NCBI GenBank assembly: GCA_022825385.1
Contig: JAJDWX010000032.1
Location: forward strand, 1-64,000
Length of the DNA stretch: 64,000 nucleotides
Reading direction: 5' to 3'
Source: Rhodothermales bacterium
Lineage (GTDB): Bacteria > Bacteroidota > Rhodothermia > Rhodothermales > VXPQ01
The notes under the pieces are model-generated. The model was not told the origin of the DNA and ran no database searches. It was given only the letters and a program-made list of their open reading frames with translations. This document shows positions 8,554-17,698 of this stretch, piece after piece (the first letter of the stretch is position 1; every line of letters begins with the position of its first letter). Made by a program: the position numbers and the translations under genes.

Positions 8554-8632
8554 CCGCTTGCGCGCCTGTTCCGAACGACGCTCCCCCGTCCGCGCCGATT
8601 GTGCCGGTTTTTTTGGCGGATCGGTTTTTTTA

Positions 8633-9508
8633 TCAAGCCCCCCACATCAATTTGGAGCGAAGCGTGTGGAAGTAGTGCTGTTCGGGTAACTTGACGAGGC
8701 GTACCCGGTGGCTGGCTCGGGCGAACCGGAACGTTACGGGGCCTTCCTCGGGGTGGAAGGGTTGGCTGTGGCCATCGAATCCCAGCACGTACGGCGTGTC
8801 TTCGCTGGATACTTCGGCCTCGATGACCGAATCGGCGGGCAATACGATGGGGCGAATCGTAAGGCTGTGCGGGGCAAGCGGAGACAGAATGAACACCTCG
8901 CTTCCGGGGACGACGATCGGGCCGCCTGCGGACATGGAATAGGCGGTCGAGCCGGTCGGCGTGGCGACGATCAGTCCGTCGGCCCAGTAGTCGTTCAGGC
9001 GTACGCCGTCCACGACGGTGCGGATGGAGATGAGTCCGGCCGAGCCGCTTCGCTCCAGCACGAATTCGTTGAGCGCCCAGTATCCCCGGTCGCCATCCGG
9101 CGTTTGCACCCGCGCCGCGAGCGGAAGGCGTTCCTCGATTCGGTAGGCGCCTCGTTCGAAGGACCGAATCGCGTCCCGAAGCTGCGTTACCTCGATATCG
9201 GCCAGAAATCCCAGCCGCCCGATATTGATTCCCAGAATGGGCGTTCCGTGCGTTCCGGCTTCCTGGGCGCTTGTCAGCAGGGTGCCGTCGCCGCCGAACG
9301 ACAGGATCATGTCGGATTCCTGCGCCAGATCGGGCGTAGCGGCGGATGCGCAGCGCGCGGCGGGCGCCAGGTTGCGCTCGGCCAGGCCGCGGGCCAGGTC
9401 GCTGTTCAGATTGTAGGAAAGCCTTTCGCCCTCCAGCCAGGAAACCAGTTCCGCCACCGGTTTCCAGAGGCGGTTCTTGTGCGTATTGCCTGTAATGCCG
9501 TACGTCAT
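8633..9508 (-). CDS. nadK: NAD kinase
   Basis: A 291-residue ATP-NAD kinase that makes NADP+. The signature FGGDGTLL is at residues 71-78; GINIGRLGFLADI, the NEFVLERSGSA segment and the TPTGSTAYSMSAGGPIV block are also present. Length is usual for the family. The start ATG at 9506-9508 sits 2 bp downstream, on its own strand, of the GGATAC-type repeat at 9511-9557, so that element occupies its promoter/leader region. The gene runs towards tRNA-Phe. Confidence 0.95.
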   Translation of the reverse strand: MTYGITGNTHKNRLWKPVAELVSWLEGERLSYNLNSDLARGLAERNLAPAARCASAATPDLAQESDMILSFGGDGTLLTSAQEAGTHGTPILGINIGRLGFLADIEVTQLRDAIRSFERGAYRIEERLPLAARVQTPDGDRGYWALNEFVLERSGSAGLISIRTVVDGVRLNDYWADGLIVATPTGSTAYSMSAGGPIVVPGSEVFILSPLAPHSLTIRPIVLPADSVIEAEVSSEDTPYVLGFDGHSQPFHPEEGPVTFRFARASHRVRLVKLPEQHYFHTLRSKLMWGA

Positions 9509-9510
9509 GG

Positions 9511-9557
9511 GGATACTCTGATTAAATCCGGGAAGCTCAGAGGCTGCGAGGGGTGCG
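9511..9557 (+). repeat. GGATAC-type dispersed element, copy D
   Basis: GGATACTCTGATTAAATCCG starts a 47-base block identical to the complement of 34817-34864. CTCTGA and TCAGAG can form a 6-bp stem with a 15-base loop. Both identical copies lie directly before a gene start (nadK here, adk at 34884). Confidence 0.75.
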
Positions 9558-9590
9558 GATAGTCCAAAAGTAAGAAATATGCGGCTTGCA

Positions 9591-9623
9591 GGTTATGTTT
9601 GCGCGTTTTTCGGGTCTATAGGG
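9591..9623 (+). promoter_or_regulatory. Bipartite promoter-like motif, copy 4 (comM)
   Basis: GGTTAT at 9591-9596 and GTCTATAGGG at 9614-9623, spacer exactly 17 bp, although the spacer bases are unrelated to copies 1-3. The comM ATG follows 10 bp later, so a transcript starting at the G run would have a leader of only about 13 nt. Confidence 0.55.
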
Positions 9624-9633
9624 AGATTCGTTT

Positions 9634-11196
9634 ATGTTTCACCAACCGCGAACCCTCTCTATGCTTTCGCACGTTCGGAGCGCCGCCACCCGCGGCATAG
9701 ACGCCCTGCCCGTCGAGATTGAAACCAGCATTTCCACGGGCCTGCCCAGTTACGCCGTGGTTGGCCTGCCGGACGGGGCCGTTCGGGAGAGCCGCGACCG
9801 CATCTATGCCGCATTTCAGAATACGGGCATTCCGTTGCCGCACGGCAAAATCACCATCAACCTGGCCCCCGCCGACTTCAGAAAAGAAGGCGCCGCGTTC
9901 GACCTCCCGATCGCGATGGGGTTGCTGGCGGCGCACATGCCGGACGCGCGCGGCGAAGCGCTGGCGCGTACATGCGTTGTCGGAGAATTGGCGCTGAACG
10001 GCGACGTACGCCCGATTCGGGGCGTCTTGCCCATGGTGATGCGCGCCAGAAAAGAAGGCATGACGGCGGTGATGGTGCCTTCCGGCAACGCAAGGGAGGC
10101 TTCTCTGGTCAGCGATATGGAGGTGCTTCCCGTGGCGAATATCCGCGAAGGCCATGCTTTTTTGAAGCAAGCGTCCGGCGCGCCGACGCCATTTCGCGGA
10201 GACGCTCGGGCGCTGGTTTGGGAATCCCCTTTGGCGGATTGCGACTTTTCGGACGTGCGGGGGCAGCAGGATGTGAAGCGGGCGCTGGAGGTGGCCGCGG
10301 CGGGCGGGCACAATGCCATGATGGTGGGGCCGCCTGGCGCCGGCAAGACCATGCTGGCGCGCCGAATCGCCACCATCCTGCCTCCGTTGAGCCAGGAAGA
10401 AGCCCTTGAAACGACGCAGATTCATTCGGTGGGAGGCTTGCTGAGCGAGCAGGGCGTGGTAACGAGCCGTCCGTTTCGGGCGCCGCATCACACCATTTCG
10501 GACGCCGGGCTCTGCGGCGGCGGCAGCAACCCCATGCCGGGAGAGATTTCGCTGGCGCACAACGGGGTCCTGTTTCTGGACGAGTTGCCGGAATTCAAGC
10601 GGCAAGCCCTCGAAGTGTTGCGGCAACCGCTTGAAGAAGGGAAAATAACGATCAGCCGGGCGCGCAGCACGGTGGCCTATCCTGCCCGGTTCATGCTTAT
10701 CGCGAGCATGAACCCCTGTCCGTGCGGGATGCAGCACAGCCTGAACGGAAACTGTACGTGTACGCCGGCCCAGATTCAGCGATACATCGGGAAGATCAGC
10801 GGCCCGCTCATGGACCGCATCGATCTGCATCTCGAAGTGCTCCCCGTGCCGTTCGACACGCTCGCGCATCGCGGAGAAACCGAAGCGTCGTCGTCGGTCC
10901 GGGAACGGGTGATCGCGGCGCGCGAGGCGCAGCGGAAGCGCTTTCGGGGCTTGTCGCGGGCGCATTGCAACGCCCAAATGTCCATGCGCCTTGTCCGAAA
11001 GCATTGTTCGCTGGACGCGACGGGCGAGCAGCTTCTGAAAACGGTTATTCAGCGGCTTGGCCTGAGCGCCCGGGCCTACGGACGCATTCTCAAGGTGGCG
11101 CGCACCATTGCAGACCTTGCCGCTGTCCGGGCGATTCGTCCCGAACATCTTGCCGAGGCGATTCAGTACCGGGTGCTGGATCGTCAGGGTCCCTGA
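9634..11196 (+). CDS. comM: YifB/ComM family Mg-chelatase-like AAA+ ATPase
   Basis: A 520-residue ComM/YifB protein. In order: the N-terminal ChlI-like domain (residues 10-130, GLPSYAVVGLPDGAVRES), the AAA+ core with Walker A GPPGAGKTM and Walker B LFLDELPEF, then the C-terminal Mg-chelatase domain ending in RAYGRILKVARTIADL. ComM is a hexameric helicase promoting branch migration during natural transformation. The ATG at 9634 has GGGAG 8 bp upstream; ATG at 9661 (MLSHVRSAAT) gives the usual family N-terminus. It carries copy 4 of the GTCTATAGGG motif immediately upstream. Confidence 0.92.
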   Translation: MFHQPRTLSMLSHVRSAATRGIDALPVEIETSISTGLPSYAVVGLPDGAVRESRDRIYAAFQNTGIPLPHGKITINLAPADFRKEGAAFDLPIAMGLLAAHMPDARGEALARTCVVGELALNGDVRPIRGVLPMVMRARKEGMTAVMVPSGNAREASLVSDMEVLPVANIREGHAFLKQASGAPTPFRGDARALVWESPLADCDFSDVRGQQDVKRALEVAAAGGHNAMMVGPPGAGKTMLARRIATILPPLSQEEALETTQIHSVGGLLSEQGVVTSRPFRAPHHTISDAGLCGGGSNPMPGEISLAHNGVLFLDELPEFKRQALEVLRQPLEEGKITISRARSTVAYPARFMLIASMNPCPCGMQHSLNGNCTCTPAQIQRYIGKISGPLMDRIDLHLEVLPVPFDTLAHRGETEASSSVRERVIAAREAQRKRFRGLSRAHCNAQMSMRLVRKHCSLDATGEQLLKTVIQRLGLSARAYGRILKVARTIADLAAVRAIRPEHLAEAIQYRVLDRQGP

Positions 11197-11203
11197 GGCC
11201 GCG

Positions 11204-13600
11204 CTAAAGGAAGCGCTTCACGCTGAACCCGATGTGGTAATCGGGTTCGTCGAGTCTGCGGCTGAATCCGATTTGCAGGAATCCGAGGATCCCGTTCAGC
11301 GCCATGCTGAGTTCATGATGCATGCCTTTCGGGGAAAGGTGAAGTTCGGGGCGTTCGAGGGGCGCGGAAGACGATATCCAGGTTCGGGCGTGGCCGCCGC
11401 CGACGATGAGGCCGTACCCCCGCTTCGCCAGCCCTTGCAGGCCCAGCAGTTCGAAGGGCACGGTTTGAAAATTATGCTCCCAGAAAAACCCGATATGCCG
11501 GTCGCCTTCGTACGGACGCCCGTCCAGCGTCCGCAGCGTGCCGAAAATAAAGCCGTTCCCAAGGGCCCCGTCTATGATTCCAAACCGCTGCGCGGGCAAA
11601 TCGCCGAGGCGCCCGCCCGCCGCGAGATGGACGGACAGCGTGTTCGGCAGAAACCGGCGCGAGAAAAAGGTTGGGAAGGTCCAGCGGATATTTGCGGCGG
11701 CGCGCAGGTAGTCCTCGTAGACATTTGCGTCGCCGCCCGTTTCTATTTCCAGTTCGGCGTAACGCCCCCCGCCAAACAGCGCGGCCAGCTTGTCCGCCTG
11801 GTCGCCATAACGAACGGTCGCGGAGACGGAGCGCAGCTCCTTTTCTGAAACCGGCGGATTCGGGCGCGGGGCGCCCGATTTGCCCAAAAGATCGTACCCC
11901 GTTGCGGCTTCCAGCGACTCAGGCGTTTCGCGCTGCGCCGCAAGGGTGATTCGCACGCGGTTTCGATCATATTGACCCCACAACGCTACTTTTTCGTTGC
12001 GGAAATAATCGAAATAGTCTCCGGAACCGAGCAAACTGTACACGGATGCGGGAAATACGCCGTACGATTGCGAGTAGTACCGTCGCTCCGCCCCGCGCGA
12101 CCAGGTAGCGCCGACGAAGCCCTGTCGCTCCGCCCCGATCCAGGCTCCGCCCGCAATCGCCCAGGACCACGGTTCTTCCAGCGCGCTGCTCCAGCCGCCC
12201 GTTCCTTCCGCGAACAAACGCCTGGATTCGTATTCCATGGACAGGCCGCCATGCAATCCCTCCACGCGGTTGAATCGAAGCCGGGGTTGCAGCCAATTGA
12301 GGTCGAAAAGGGAGGCGGATGTTTCCGTGTCGTTTGGCGCATCCACGTCGTCGTCGCTTGCGCCGGGCAGGCGCGTTAGCCACCCTTCCGGCTCGAAGGC
12401 CTGGTCGAACGTGAGCGTGCTGTCTATCCCGGCAAAAGCGACGCGCTCCGGTTCGTCGAGCGGGATGGCGACGCCTGCGCGGTCCAGCAAGGTGTCGGCG
12501 GCGACGGCCTCCTGGTCCGTGCCCATGTATTTCCCTTCGGCGTAGAGCGAATCCGGGAGGGCGGCTTGCAGATCGTAATGGGTTATGCTGGAGATTTGCC
12601 GGACATGGAAGGTCGGAAACGTCAGCAGCGGGCCAAAGGAGACGTCTATAGCCATCTTGCCCCGAAAATCGACCGGAAGCCATGCGCTGTCGTCGAAAGC
12701 GTCGTATTGCTGGTAGAGCGTAACGTCCACATTTTCTATGGGCGGCGGAAACAGAAAGGCGTCTCCGGGTTCGAGCGCCACTTCGAGCAGGGCGCATTCG
12801 TCGGCCAGCACAGAGATGGTTCCGGTGAAAGCGGTGCCCAGGCGGGTCCTCGGGGCCACGGCGATGTCGTACGCCAGGCGGTCGTCCAGCAGCCGCGTAT
12901 CCTGTAGCGAGAAGCGGTAGGCATCCAGCGCATTCGGGTGCGTCACCCCGGTGAAATTGTACCCGACCAGGGGGATATTGTCGTCGTAGAGATTGGCCAT
13001 GAGCAGCGCGGCGGGCAGGTACGCCACCAGGTCCAGATCCAGATTCGAGGTTTGCCGCCGGGATTTGACGAGTTCGCGCATGCCTCGCTCCTTGTCCCAG
13101 AACACGTCGCTGAGCGTTTCGACGATGGCCACGACGCCCGTATCGTTCGACACGGTGAACCGGGTGTAGGCTTCTGCGGCGTAGGAGGCGAGCGCGGCGC
13201 GGCGTTCCTGCTTTCGGTCGATGACGCAGCGCATGATGCCGATGGCGCGGTTTTCGTCCGTAACGACGATTTCCGGCATCTGGTAGGTGGTGGGCTGCAA
13301 GCGGATTTCCACGTATTGTTCGGCGCGGCCCGCAATGGTTCGCCGCTGCGATTCGTAGCCGATGTAGCGGAACAGGAGTTCGGCGGGCAGTTCGGGCAGG
13401 GCTATTTCGAAGTCGCCGTCCGCATTGGTGATGGTTCCCCGATACGTTCCTTCGATGCGAATGTTGGCGGACGGCAGGGATTCCCCGGTTTGCGCGTCCA
13501 GGACTCGTCCGCGGACGACATGCTCGGCCTCCTGGGCCTGGGTCTGGACCGGGGTCGCCGAAGCCCCGAGGAGCGCGACAAAAAGCAGTTTGCGGAACAT
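11204..13600 (-). CDS. DUF5686 family outer-membrane protein with CarboxypepD_reg domain
   Basis: A 798-residue exported protein. A signal peptide (residues 1-22) precedes a CarboxypepD_reg-like Ig domain (about 28-110: VVRGRVLDAQTGESLPSANIRIEGT). A DUF5686 middle region follows, then a beta-barrel ending in a C-terminal Phe-Leu. Proteins of this architecture are common Bacteroidota outer-membrane proteins of unknown substrate. Its 3' end converges with comM 8 bp away. The paralogue at 13664-15079 repeats its second half, with one stretch almost identical in DNA (around 12465 and 14964). Confidence 0.82.
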   Translation of the reverse strand: MFRKLLFVALLGASATPVQTQAQEAEHVVRGRVLDAQTGESLPSANIRIEGTYRGTITNADGDFEIALPELPAELLFRYIGYESQRRTIAGRAEQYVEIRLQPTTYQMPEIVVTDENRAIGIMRCVIDRKQERRAALASYAAEAYTRFTVSNDTGVVAIVETLSDVFWDKERGMRELVKSRRQTSNLDLDLVAYLPAALLMANLYDDNIPLVGYNFTGVTHPNALDAYRFSLQDTRLLDDRLAYDIAVAPRTRLGTAFTGTISVLADECALLEVALEPGDAFLFPPPIENVDVTLYQQYDAFDDSAWLPVDFRGKMAIDVSFGPLLTFPTFHVRQISSITHYDLQAALPDSLYAEGKYMGTDQEAVAADTLLDRAGVAIPLDEPERVAFAGIDSTLTFDQAFEPEGWLTRLPGASDDDVDAPNDTETSASLFDLNWLQPRLRFNRVEGLHGGLSMEYESRRLFAEGTGGWSSALEEPWSWAIAGGAWIGAERQGFVGATWSRGAERRYYSQSYGVFPASVYSLLGSGDYFDYFRNEKVALWGQYDRNRVRITLAAQRETPESLEAATGYDLLGKSGAPRPNPPVSEKELRSVSATVRYGDQADKLAALFGGGRYAELEIETGGDANVYEDYLRAAANIRWTFPTFFSRRFLPNTLSVHLAAGGRLGDLPAQRFGIIDGALGNGFIFGTLRTLDGRPYEGDRHIGFFWEHNFQTVPFELLGLQGLAKRGYGLIVGGGHARTWISSSAPLERPELHLSPKGMHHELSMALNGILGFLQIGFSRRLDEPDYHIGFSVKRFL

Positions 13601-13663
13601 GGGACAACAGGCTGGCGAGAACGAAAAGGCAATGCGGGGATGTACGAACGGAAGCCGCCGAGG

Positions 13664-15079
13664 TTACAAAAAAGCAGCGCCGAAGCCAAAGCCGACGCTG
13701 TGATCCGGTTTGTCGAGGCGGCGCGCGAAAAACACGCGCAAGAAGCCTGCGATTCCATTGAGCGAAACGGTTATTTCGTGGTGCATTCTCTCTGGGGACA
13801 GATGCAGATCGGGTCGCGCGACAAGGGGAGAAGAAGATACCTGGGCGTAGGCGTGGCCTCCGCCGACGATGACGCCATAGCCTCGCTTCGCCAAAGCCCG
13901 CAGGCCAAGCAATTCGAAAGGAATCGTCCGGAAATTATGTTCCCAAAAGAATCCGACATACTGGTCTCCCTCGTACGGGCGTCCGGTTTGCGTATGCAGC
14001 GCGCCGAAGGACCGCGTGCTTCCTATGCTGCCGAGTATCCTTCCGAAACGATGAATGGGCAAATCTCCGAAGCGGGTGCCTCCCGTCACGCGAACAGAGA
14101 GCGTGTTCGGCAGGGGGCGTCGCGAGAAAAAGGTGTCGAAATTCAAGAAGACGTCGCCGCCAAGGCGTAGGTAAGGGTTTTCGGCGCCCTCCAGCTTTCC
14201 GTATTCGATTTCGAGGTTCGCGTTGCCAAACGAAAAACGGGGCACTAAAACCATGTCGCTCGCTATATCGAAGAAAAAATACGATCCGGTGAGCGCAACC
14301 GAATGCAACCGATGATCGGAAACCGGCGGATTCGGGCGGGGAGCGCCTGACTTGCCCAGGAGATCGTAGGCGGTGATGGCTTCTACCGGACGGGGCGTTT
14401 CGCGGGACGCGGCAAGCGCAACGTCGAAACGTTCGCTGATTGCGTAGCTTCCGAACGCGCGTACGCGCCGGTTGCGAAGATAGTCGGAATAATCCCCGCT
14501 TCCCAAAAGACTGAACAGGGTGGACGGGGACAGGGTCAATTGATACCCGCCCTCGCCTCCGAAGCGGCTTTCGATTCCGTCGGAATACGATACGCCGAGC
14601 GTCTTGCGTTTTCTGGACCCCAGGCGGACGCTGCCCCTCGTTCCATAGCTCCAGGGTTGTTCGAGTTCGCGGCTTGATCGCGCCTGGCTCCATCTTCCGT
14701 GGCCCTCGATCTTCAGGCGCTCCCGTTCGATTTTTACGGCCAATCCGGGGGCAAATCCTTCCACGCGGTTGAAGCGGAGCCTCGTATGTATGCCTGGTAT
14801 GGGCTGGCTTATCCTCCCAAGGAATCCGATTCCTGTCTCGTTTTCGTCTCCGCTCGCCCCGGAACCGAAGAGCGTGGCGAATCCGGAGGGCGCAAAGGCC
14901 TTGTCGAGCGTCAGCGTACTGTCTATGCCGTCGTACGCAGCCTGCTCCGGTTCGTCGAACGGTATGGCGACGCCTGCGCGGTCCAGCAAGGTGTCGGCGG
15001 CGATGGCCTCCTGGGCCTGGGCCGCCGACGCGCCGAAAACCCCCATGAACAAGGCGACCTTAAAAAGTTTACCGCGCAT
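13664..15079 (-). CDS. Shortened DUF5686-type barrel protein, tandem paralogue
   Basis: A 471-residue protein that keeps a signal peptide (MRGKLFKVALFMGVFGASAA) but joins it directly to the segment EAIAADTLLDRAGVAIPF, which in the 798-residue neighbour begins near residue 365. The CarboxypepD_reg domain and the first half of DUF5686 are missing; the C-terminal barrel remains in frame. It looks like a tandem duplication with an internal deletion that kept export and barrel. The frame is intact, so it is probably expressed. It lies 63 bp upstream of the longer paralogue on the same strand. Confidence 0.78.
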   Translation of the reverse strand: MRGKLFKVALFMGVFGASAAQAQEAIAADTLLDRAGVAIPFDEPEQAAYDGIDSTLTLDKAFAPSGFATLFGSGASGDENETGIGFLGRISQPIPGIHTRLRFNRVEGFAPGLAVKIERERLKIEGHGRWSQARSSRELEQPWSYGTRGSVRLGSRKRKTLGVSYSDGIESRFGGEGGYQLTLSPSTLFSLLGSGDYSDYLRNRRVRAFGSYAISERFDVALAASRETPRPVEAITAYDLLGKSGAPRPNPPVSDHRLHSVALTGSYFFFDIASDMVLVPRFSFGNANLEIEYGKLEGAENPYLRLGGDVFLNFDTFFSRRPLPNTLSVRVTGGTRFGDLPIHRFGRILGSIGSTRSFGALHTQTGRPYEGDQYVGFFWEHNFRTIPFELLGLRALAKRGYGVIVGGGHAYAQVSSSPLVARPDLHLSPERMHHEITVSLNGIAGFLRVFFARRLDKPDHSVGFGFGAAFL

Positions 15080-15212
15080 TTTGGCAACCTTAAAAATTTA
15101 AGTCGGGAAAAGTAAACCCGTCTGCAACCACATAGTTATGCAGATATATTGCAGGAGGGAAGCGCGCGATGGATATCCCGCTGCGAACGACGGCGGCAGG
15201 CAGAACGCGGCC

Positions 15213-15614
15213 TTACGGGCGCCCGCGCTCCGTGGCCATGAGCACCCGAAGGTCCAGCGCCCGCGCCAGGTTCGCCACCAGGGCGAACTGCGCCACGGTG
15301 GCCTCTTCGTCGGCGCGAAGGACGAGGGCGGTTCGGTCCCCTTTCGCTTCGCGGAGGGCCTCGGCGAGTTGCTCGCGCGGCACCGCATTTTGGTTCACGT
15401 AATACTGGCCGTCCGCCGTAATGGCCACCGAGACGTAGCGATCGTCCATAGGCGCAGCGGTTTCGGCCTGCGGAAGATTCACCTGAATGCCGAACTGCGG
15501 AATGAAATTCGACGTGAGAAGAAAAAAGACGAGCAGCAGCAATACGATATCCGTAAGCCCGGCGAGGCTGTACGTGGAAAGCGGCTTGTTCTGGCTGGAG
15601 AAGTTGAATTTCAT
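15213..15614 (-). CDS. exbD: ExbD/TolR family biopolymer transporter
   Basis: A 133-residue protein with one N-terminal membrane helix (about residues 18-40: LAGLTDIVLLLLVFFLLTS) and a periplasmic domain typical of ExbD/TolR. The conserved membrane Asp is D22 in GLTDIV. It works with ExbB to couple the proton gradient to outer-membrane transport or to Tol function. It follows exbB with a 76-bp gap, so one operon is likely. Confidence 0.92.
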   Translation of the reverse strand: MKFNFSSQNKPLSTYSLAGLTDIVLLLLVFFLLTSNFIPQFGIQVNLPQAETAAPMDDRYVSVAITADGQYYVNQNAVPREQLAEALREAKGDRTALVLRADEEATVAQFALVANLARALDLRVLMATERGRP

Positions 15615-15690
15615 GGTCCCGTAGGGATAGGCGGGGTATGGAATGCGGGCGAATGGGGGCGCCAGGGGAGGGCGCGAGGGGCCTGGAGGG

Positions 15691-16404
15691 TTACTTGCCG
15701 GACGGGGCGGGTTCCTGCAGCAGGTCGATGAAATCCGTTGCGGAGCGCTCCATATCGTTCACGAGGCGCCGGATTCTCGACAGGAGAAAATTATAGAAGA
15801 AAAAGGCGAGGATGCCGACCACGAGCCCTGCCGCCGTGGTGAGCAACGCCTCCCAGATGCCGCCTGCGAGTACGCTCGGATTTACGTTGCCCTCCAGCGC
15901 CTGAATTTCCTGAAAAGCCTGAATCATGCCGGTTACCGTTCCGAGAAAGCCAAGCATCGGCGCGATGCCCGCAATGCTGGCGAGCAACTCGGTGCGCTTC
16001 TCCAGTTCGAAGGCTTCGTGTTTGCCTTGCGCTTGCACTGCGTCCTGAATTTCGGAAATAGGGCGCCCCAGCCGCTCCAGCCCGTGCCGCAGAATGCGCG
16101 CGACGGGGTTGTCGCTGGATTCGCAATATCCCATGGCGCCCTGCGCGTCGCCCTCCTGTACGTAGTCGCGTACGCGGCGGGTCAGCGCTTCCGGGTCGGC
16201 GCTCGCCTTGCGGATCGTGACGAGCCGCTCGACGAACAGGTAGATGGCGACGAAGGACAGCAGGAAAATGGGAATCATAATCCATCCGCCCAGCATGAGC
16301 GTGTCCAGCAAACTGGTTTGTTCGCTGGCGGCTTGCATCATATTCGCCGCGGTGTCGGCGGGCAGGGTAACGGGTGGGGATTGCAACAACATGGAAGGGA
16401 GCAT
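15691..16404 (-). CDS. exbB: MotA/TolQ/ExbB proton channel protein
   Basis: About 237 residues with three membrane helices: WIMIPIFLLSFVAIYLFVERL, the SIAGIAPMLGFLGTVTGMI region and LLTTAAGLVVGILAFFFYNF. The GIAPMLGFLGTVTGM signature is that of the MotA/TolQ/ExbB family. In-frame ATGs at 16449, 16404 and 16392 are possible and none has a clear ribosome site; family members begin close to 16392-16404. It pairs with exbD; no tonB gene is visible in the window. Confidence 0.9.
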   Translation of the reverse strand: MLPSMLLQSPPVTLPADTAANMMQAASEQTSLLDTLMLGGWIMIPIFLLSFVAIYLFVERLVTIRKASADPEALTRRVRDYVQEGDAQGAMGYCESSDNPVARILRHGLERLGRPISEIQDAVQAQGKHEAFELEKRTELLASIAGIAPMLGFLGTVTGMIQAFQEIQALEGNVNPSVLAGGIWEALLTTAAGLVVGILAFFFYNFLLSRIRRLVNDMERSATDFIDLLQEPAPSGK

Positions 16405-16542
16405 GGCGTACGGCAAAGGGATTCGATGGAGGATGGCGGCCTGCGCCATCGGGTTAAAGATAGAACTTTGCGGGTTTAAGGATACGCTGATTACGTCTGC
16501 CAGGGGCAGCGGCTTGCGAGGCGGCGCGGGCAAGGAACGAGC

Positions 16543-17478
16543 TCAAATACGCAGGACCCAGGCGCCCTGGGGCAATGCGTTTCCCATCAGGGCGTCGCGT
16601 ACGCGCGCGGCCTCTTCAAGCAGGGCGAATTGCCCGACGCCCACCCGGTACAGGGTGGCGCCGTCCTGCGCATGGGGAAGCACGGTCGTGCGGAAACCCT
16701 GTTTGCGCCACCCTTCGGCCCATCCTCGGGCGCGCTGCTCGTTCGTTTCCGAGGCCACGACGATGGTGTAGCCGCCCAGCGCGCGATCTATCGGTTCGGC
16801 GCCCCTGAGCGGATCGTCTGCGTAGGGACGGGCGGCAAGCGGGTCGGTTGTCCCGGTTGCAGCGGCAAGGGTATCGGGGGCGATACGTGCCTTGGCTTCG
16901 CTGGCGGGTTGATCGGTTTCGGCGGGGGACAGGGCGGTGGACGCAGGCGCCGTGTCCTGCAAGGAGGAAGCGGGCGTGTCCTGCGGGGCGGGCGCAGATG
17001 TTGCGGAGGCGGAAGGGCGTTCCGACTGCGCGCCGGGGCTTTCCATGCGGTTTGCCAGCAGGAGCCAGGCGCCCGCCGCCACAATCGCCAGCCCGATTCC
17101 GATGATCCAAGGGGCCCGGGCGCGGCTGCGGGCGCGGGTTGGAAGCGGTTTGCGGCGGGCGGAAGGCAAATCGCCGCGCGCCGGGGCGGACCGCCCGCCT
17201 TGCGGGGCTTCGTCCGTTTTCCGGGGGATCGGAGCGGGGGCTGCGAGGGGTATGGCGGGCAACCCGGCGAACGGCGCGTTGACGATTTCCGCCAGGCCCG
17301 CGTCGGGTTCGAAAATCAGCCCTTCGCCGCGCGCTTCGAAAGCGCCGATATTCCGAAGCCGCGCCGTCTCGCCTTGCGTTGCTTTGCGGCGAATATCCCG
17401 TACGATCTCTTCCAGCAACGCGGCTGCCGTTTCGGGCGAACACCGCAGGCGTTGCGCGATTTCGTGGCCAAGGTCCAT
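16543..17478 (-). CDS. SPOR-domain membrane protein with N-terminal HU-like domain
   Basis: A 311-residue protein. Residues 1-60 form an HU/IHF-like domain (LGHEIAQRLRCSPETAAALL, LRNIGAFEARGEGLIFEPD). A basic Pro/Arg linker, a membrane helix (about 125-145: WIIGIGLAIVAAGAWLLLA) and a Pro/Ala-rich periplasmic linker follow. The C-terminal SPOR domain (about 235-311: GGYTIVVASETNEQRARGWA) usually binds denuded peptidoglycan at division sites. Its ATG overlaps the stop of the HU gene (TAATG), indicating tight coupling. The topology puts the HU-like part in the cytoplasm, so it could tie DNA to the septal wall; that is inference. Confidence 0.82.
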   Translation of the reverse strand: MDLGHEIAQRLRCSPETAAALLEEIVRDIRRKATQGETARLRNIGAFEARGEGLIFEPDAGLAEIVNAPFAGLPAIPLAAPAPIPRKTDEAPQGGRSAPARGDLPSARRKPLPTRARSRARAPWIIGIGLAIVAAGAWLLLANRMESPGAQSERPSASATSAPAPQDTPASSLQDTAPASTALSPAETDQPASEAKARIAPDTLAAATGTTDPLAARPYADDPLRGAEPIDRALGGYTIVVASETNEQRARGWAEGWRKQGFRTTVLPHAQDGATLYRVGVGQFALLEEAARVRDALMGNALPQGAWVLRI

Positions 17479-17684
17479 TACGTGCGCGGCGTAAACAGTA
17501 TTTCGTTCCGGGGAGGAATAAATTCCGCGCCGCCTTCCTTTACGGGCCGCCGGCGGGCGGGGCGGCGTTCGATGCGGAAGACGCCGAGGCCGGGCACCTG
17601 CACGGTTTGCTGCGTCGCGAGCGCTTCCCGGACGATTTCCGCAAGCGCCTGCTCGACCTGTTCCTGAAGCGGTTTTCGGGACAT
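17478..17684 (-). CDS. Short HU/IHF-family DNA-binding protein
   Basis: A 68-residue HU-like protein (family norm about 90). It has the alpha-helical start SRKPLQEQVEQALAEIV, the beta-turn PGLGVFRIERRPARRR and the arm-returning PPRNEILFTP motif. The DNA-binding arm is short. Start ATG at 17682-17684 is preceded, on its strand, by GGATACGCTGATT, the core of the dispersed element. Stop and next start overlap, linking it to the HU/SPOR membrane protein. Confidence 0.8.
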   Translation of the reverse strand: MSRKPLQEQVEQALAEIVREALATQQTVQVPGLGVFRIERRPARRRPVKEGGAEFIPPRNEILFTPRT

Positions 17685-17698
17685 AATCAGCGTATCCT

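Noticed and set aside
9614-9626. T7-type phage RNA polymerase promoter (CTATAGGGAGA)
   Set aside because: The match covers only the start region in copy 4; the upstream T7 recognition bases are absent, and the conserved GGTTA box at fixed distance fits a bacterial sigma factor better.
13664-15079. Pseudogene of the longer DUF5686 gene
   Set aside because: The frame is intact from signal peptide to the end of the barrel with no stop or shift, so a functional shortened paralogue is more likely.
17230-17250. Another copy of the GGCTGCGAGGGG repeat tail
   Set aside because: It lies within the SPOR protein coding region, lacks the GGATAC head, and can be explained by Ala/Pro-rich codons.
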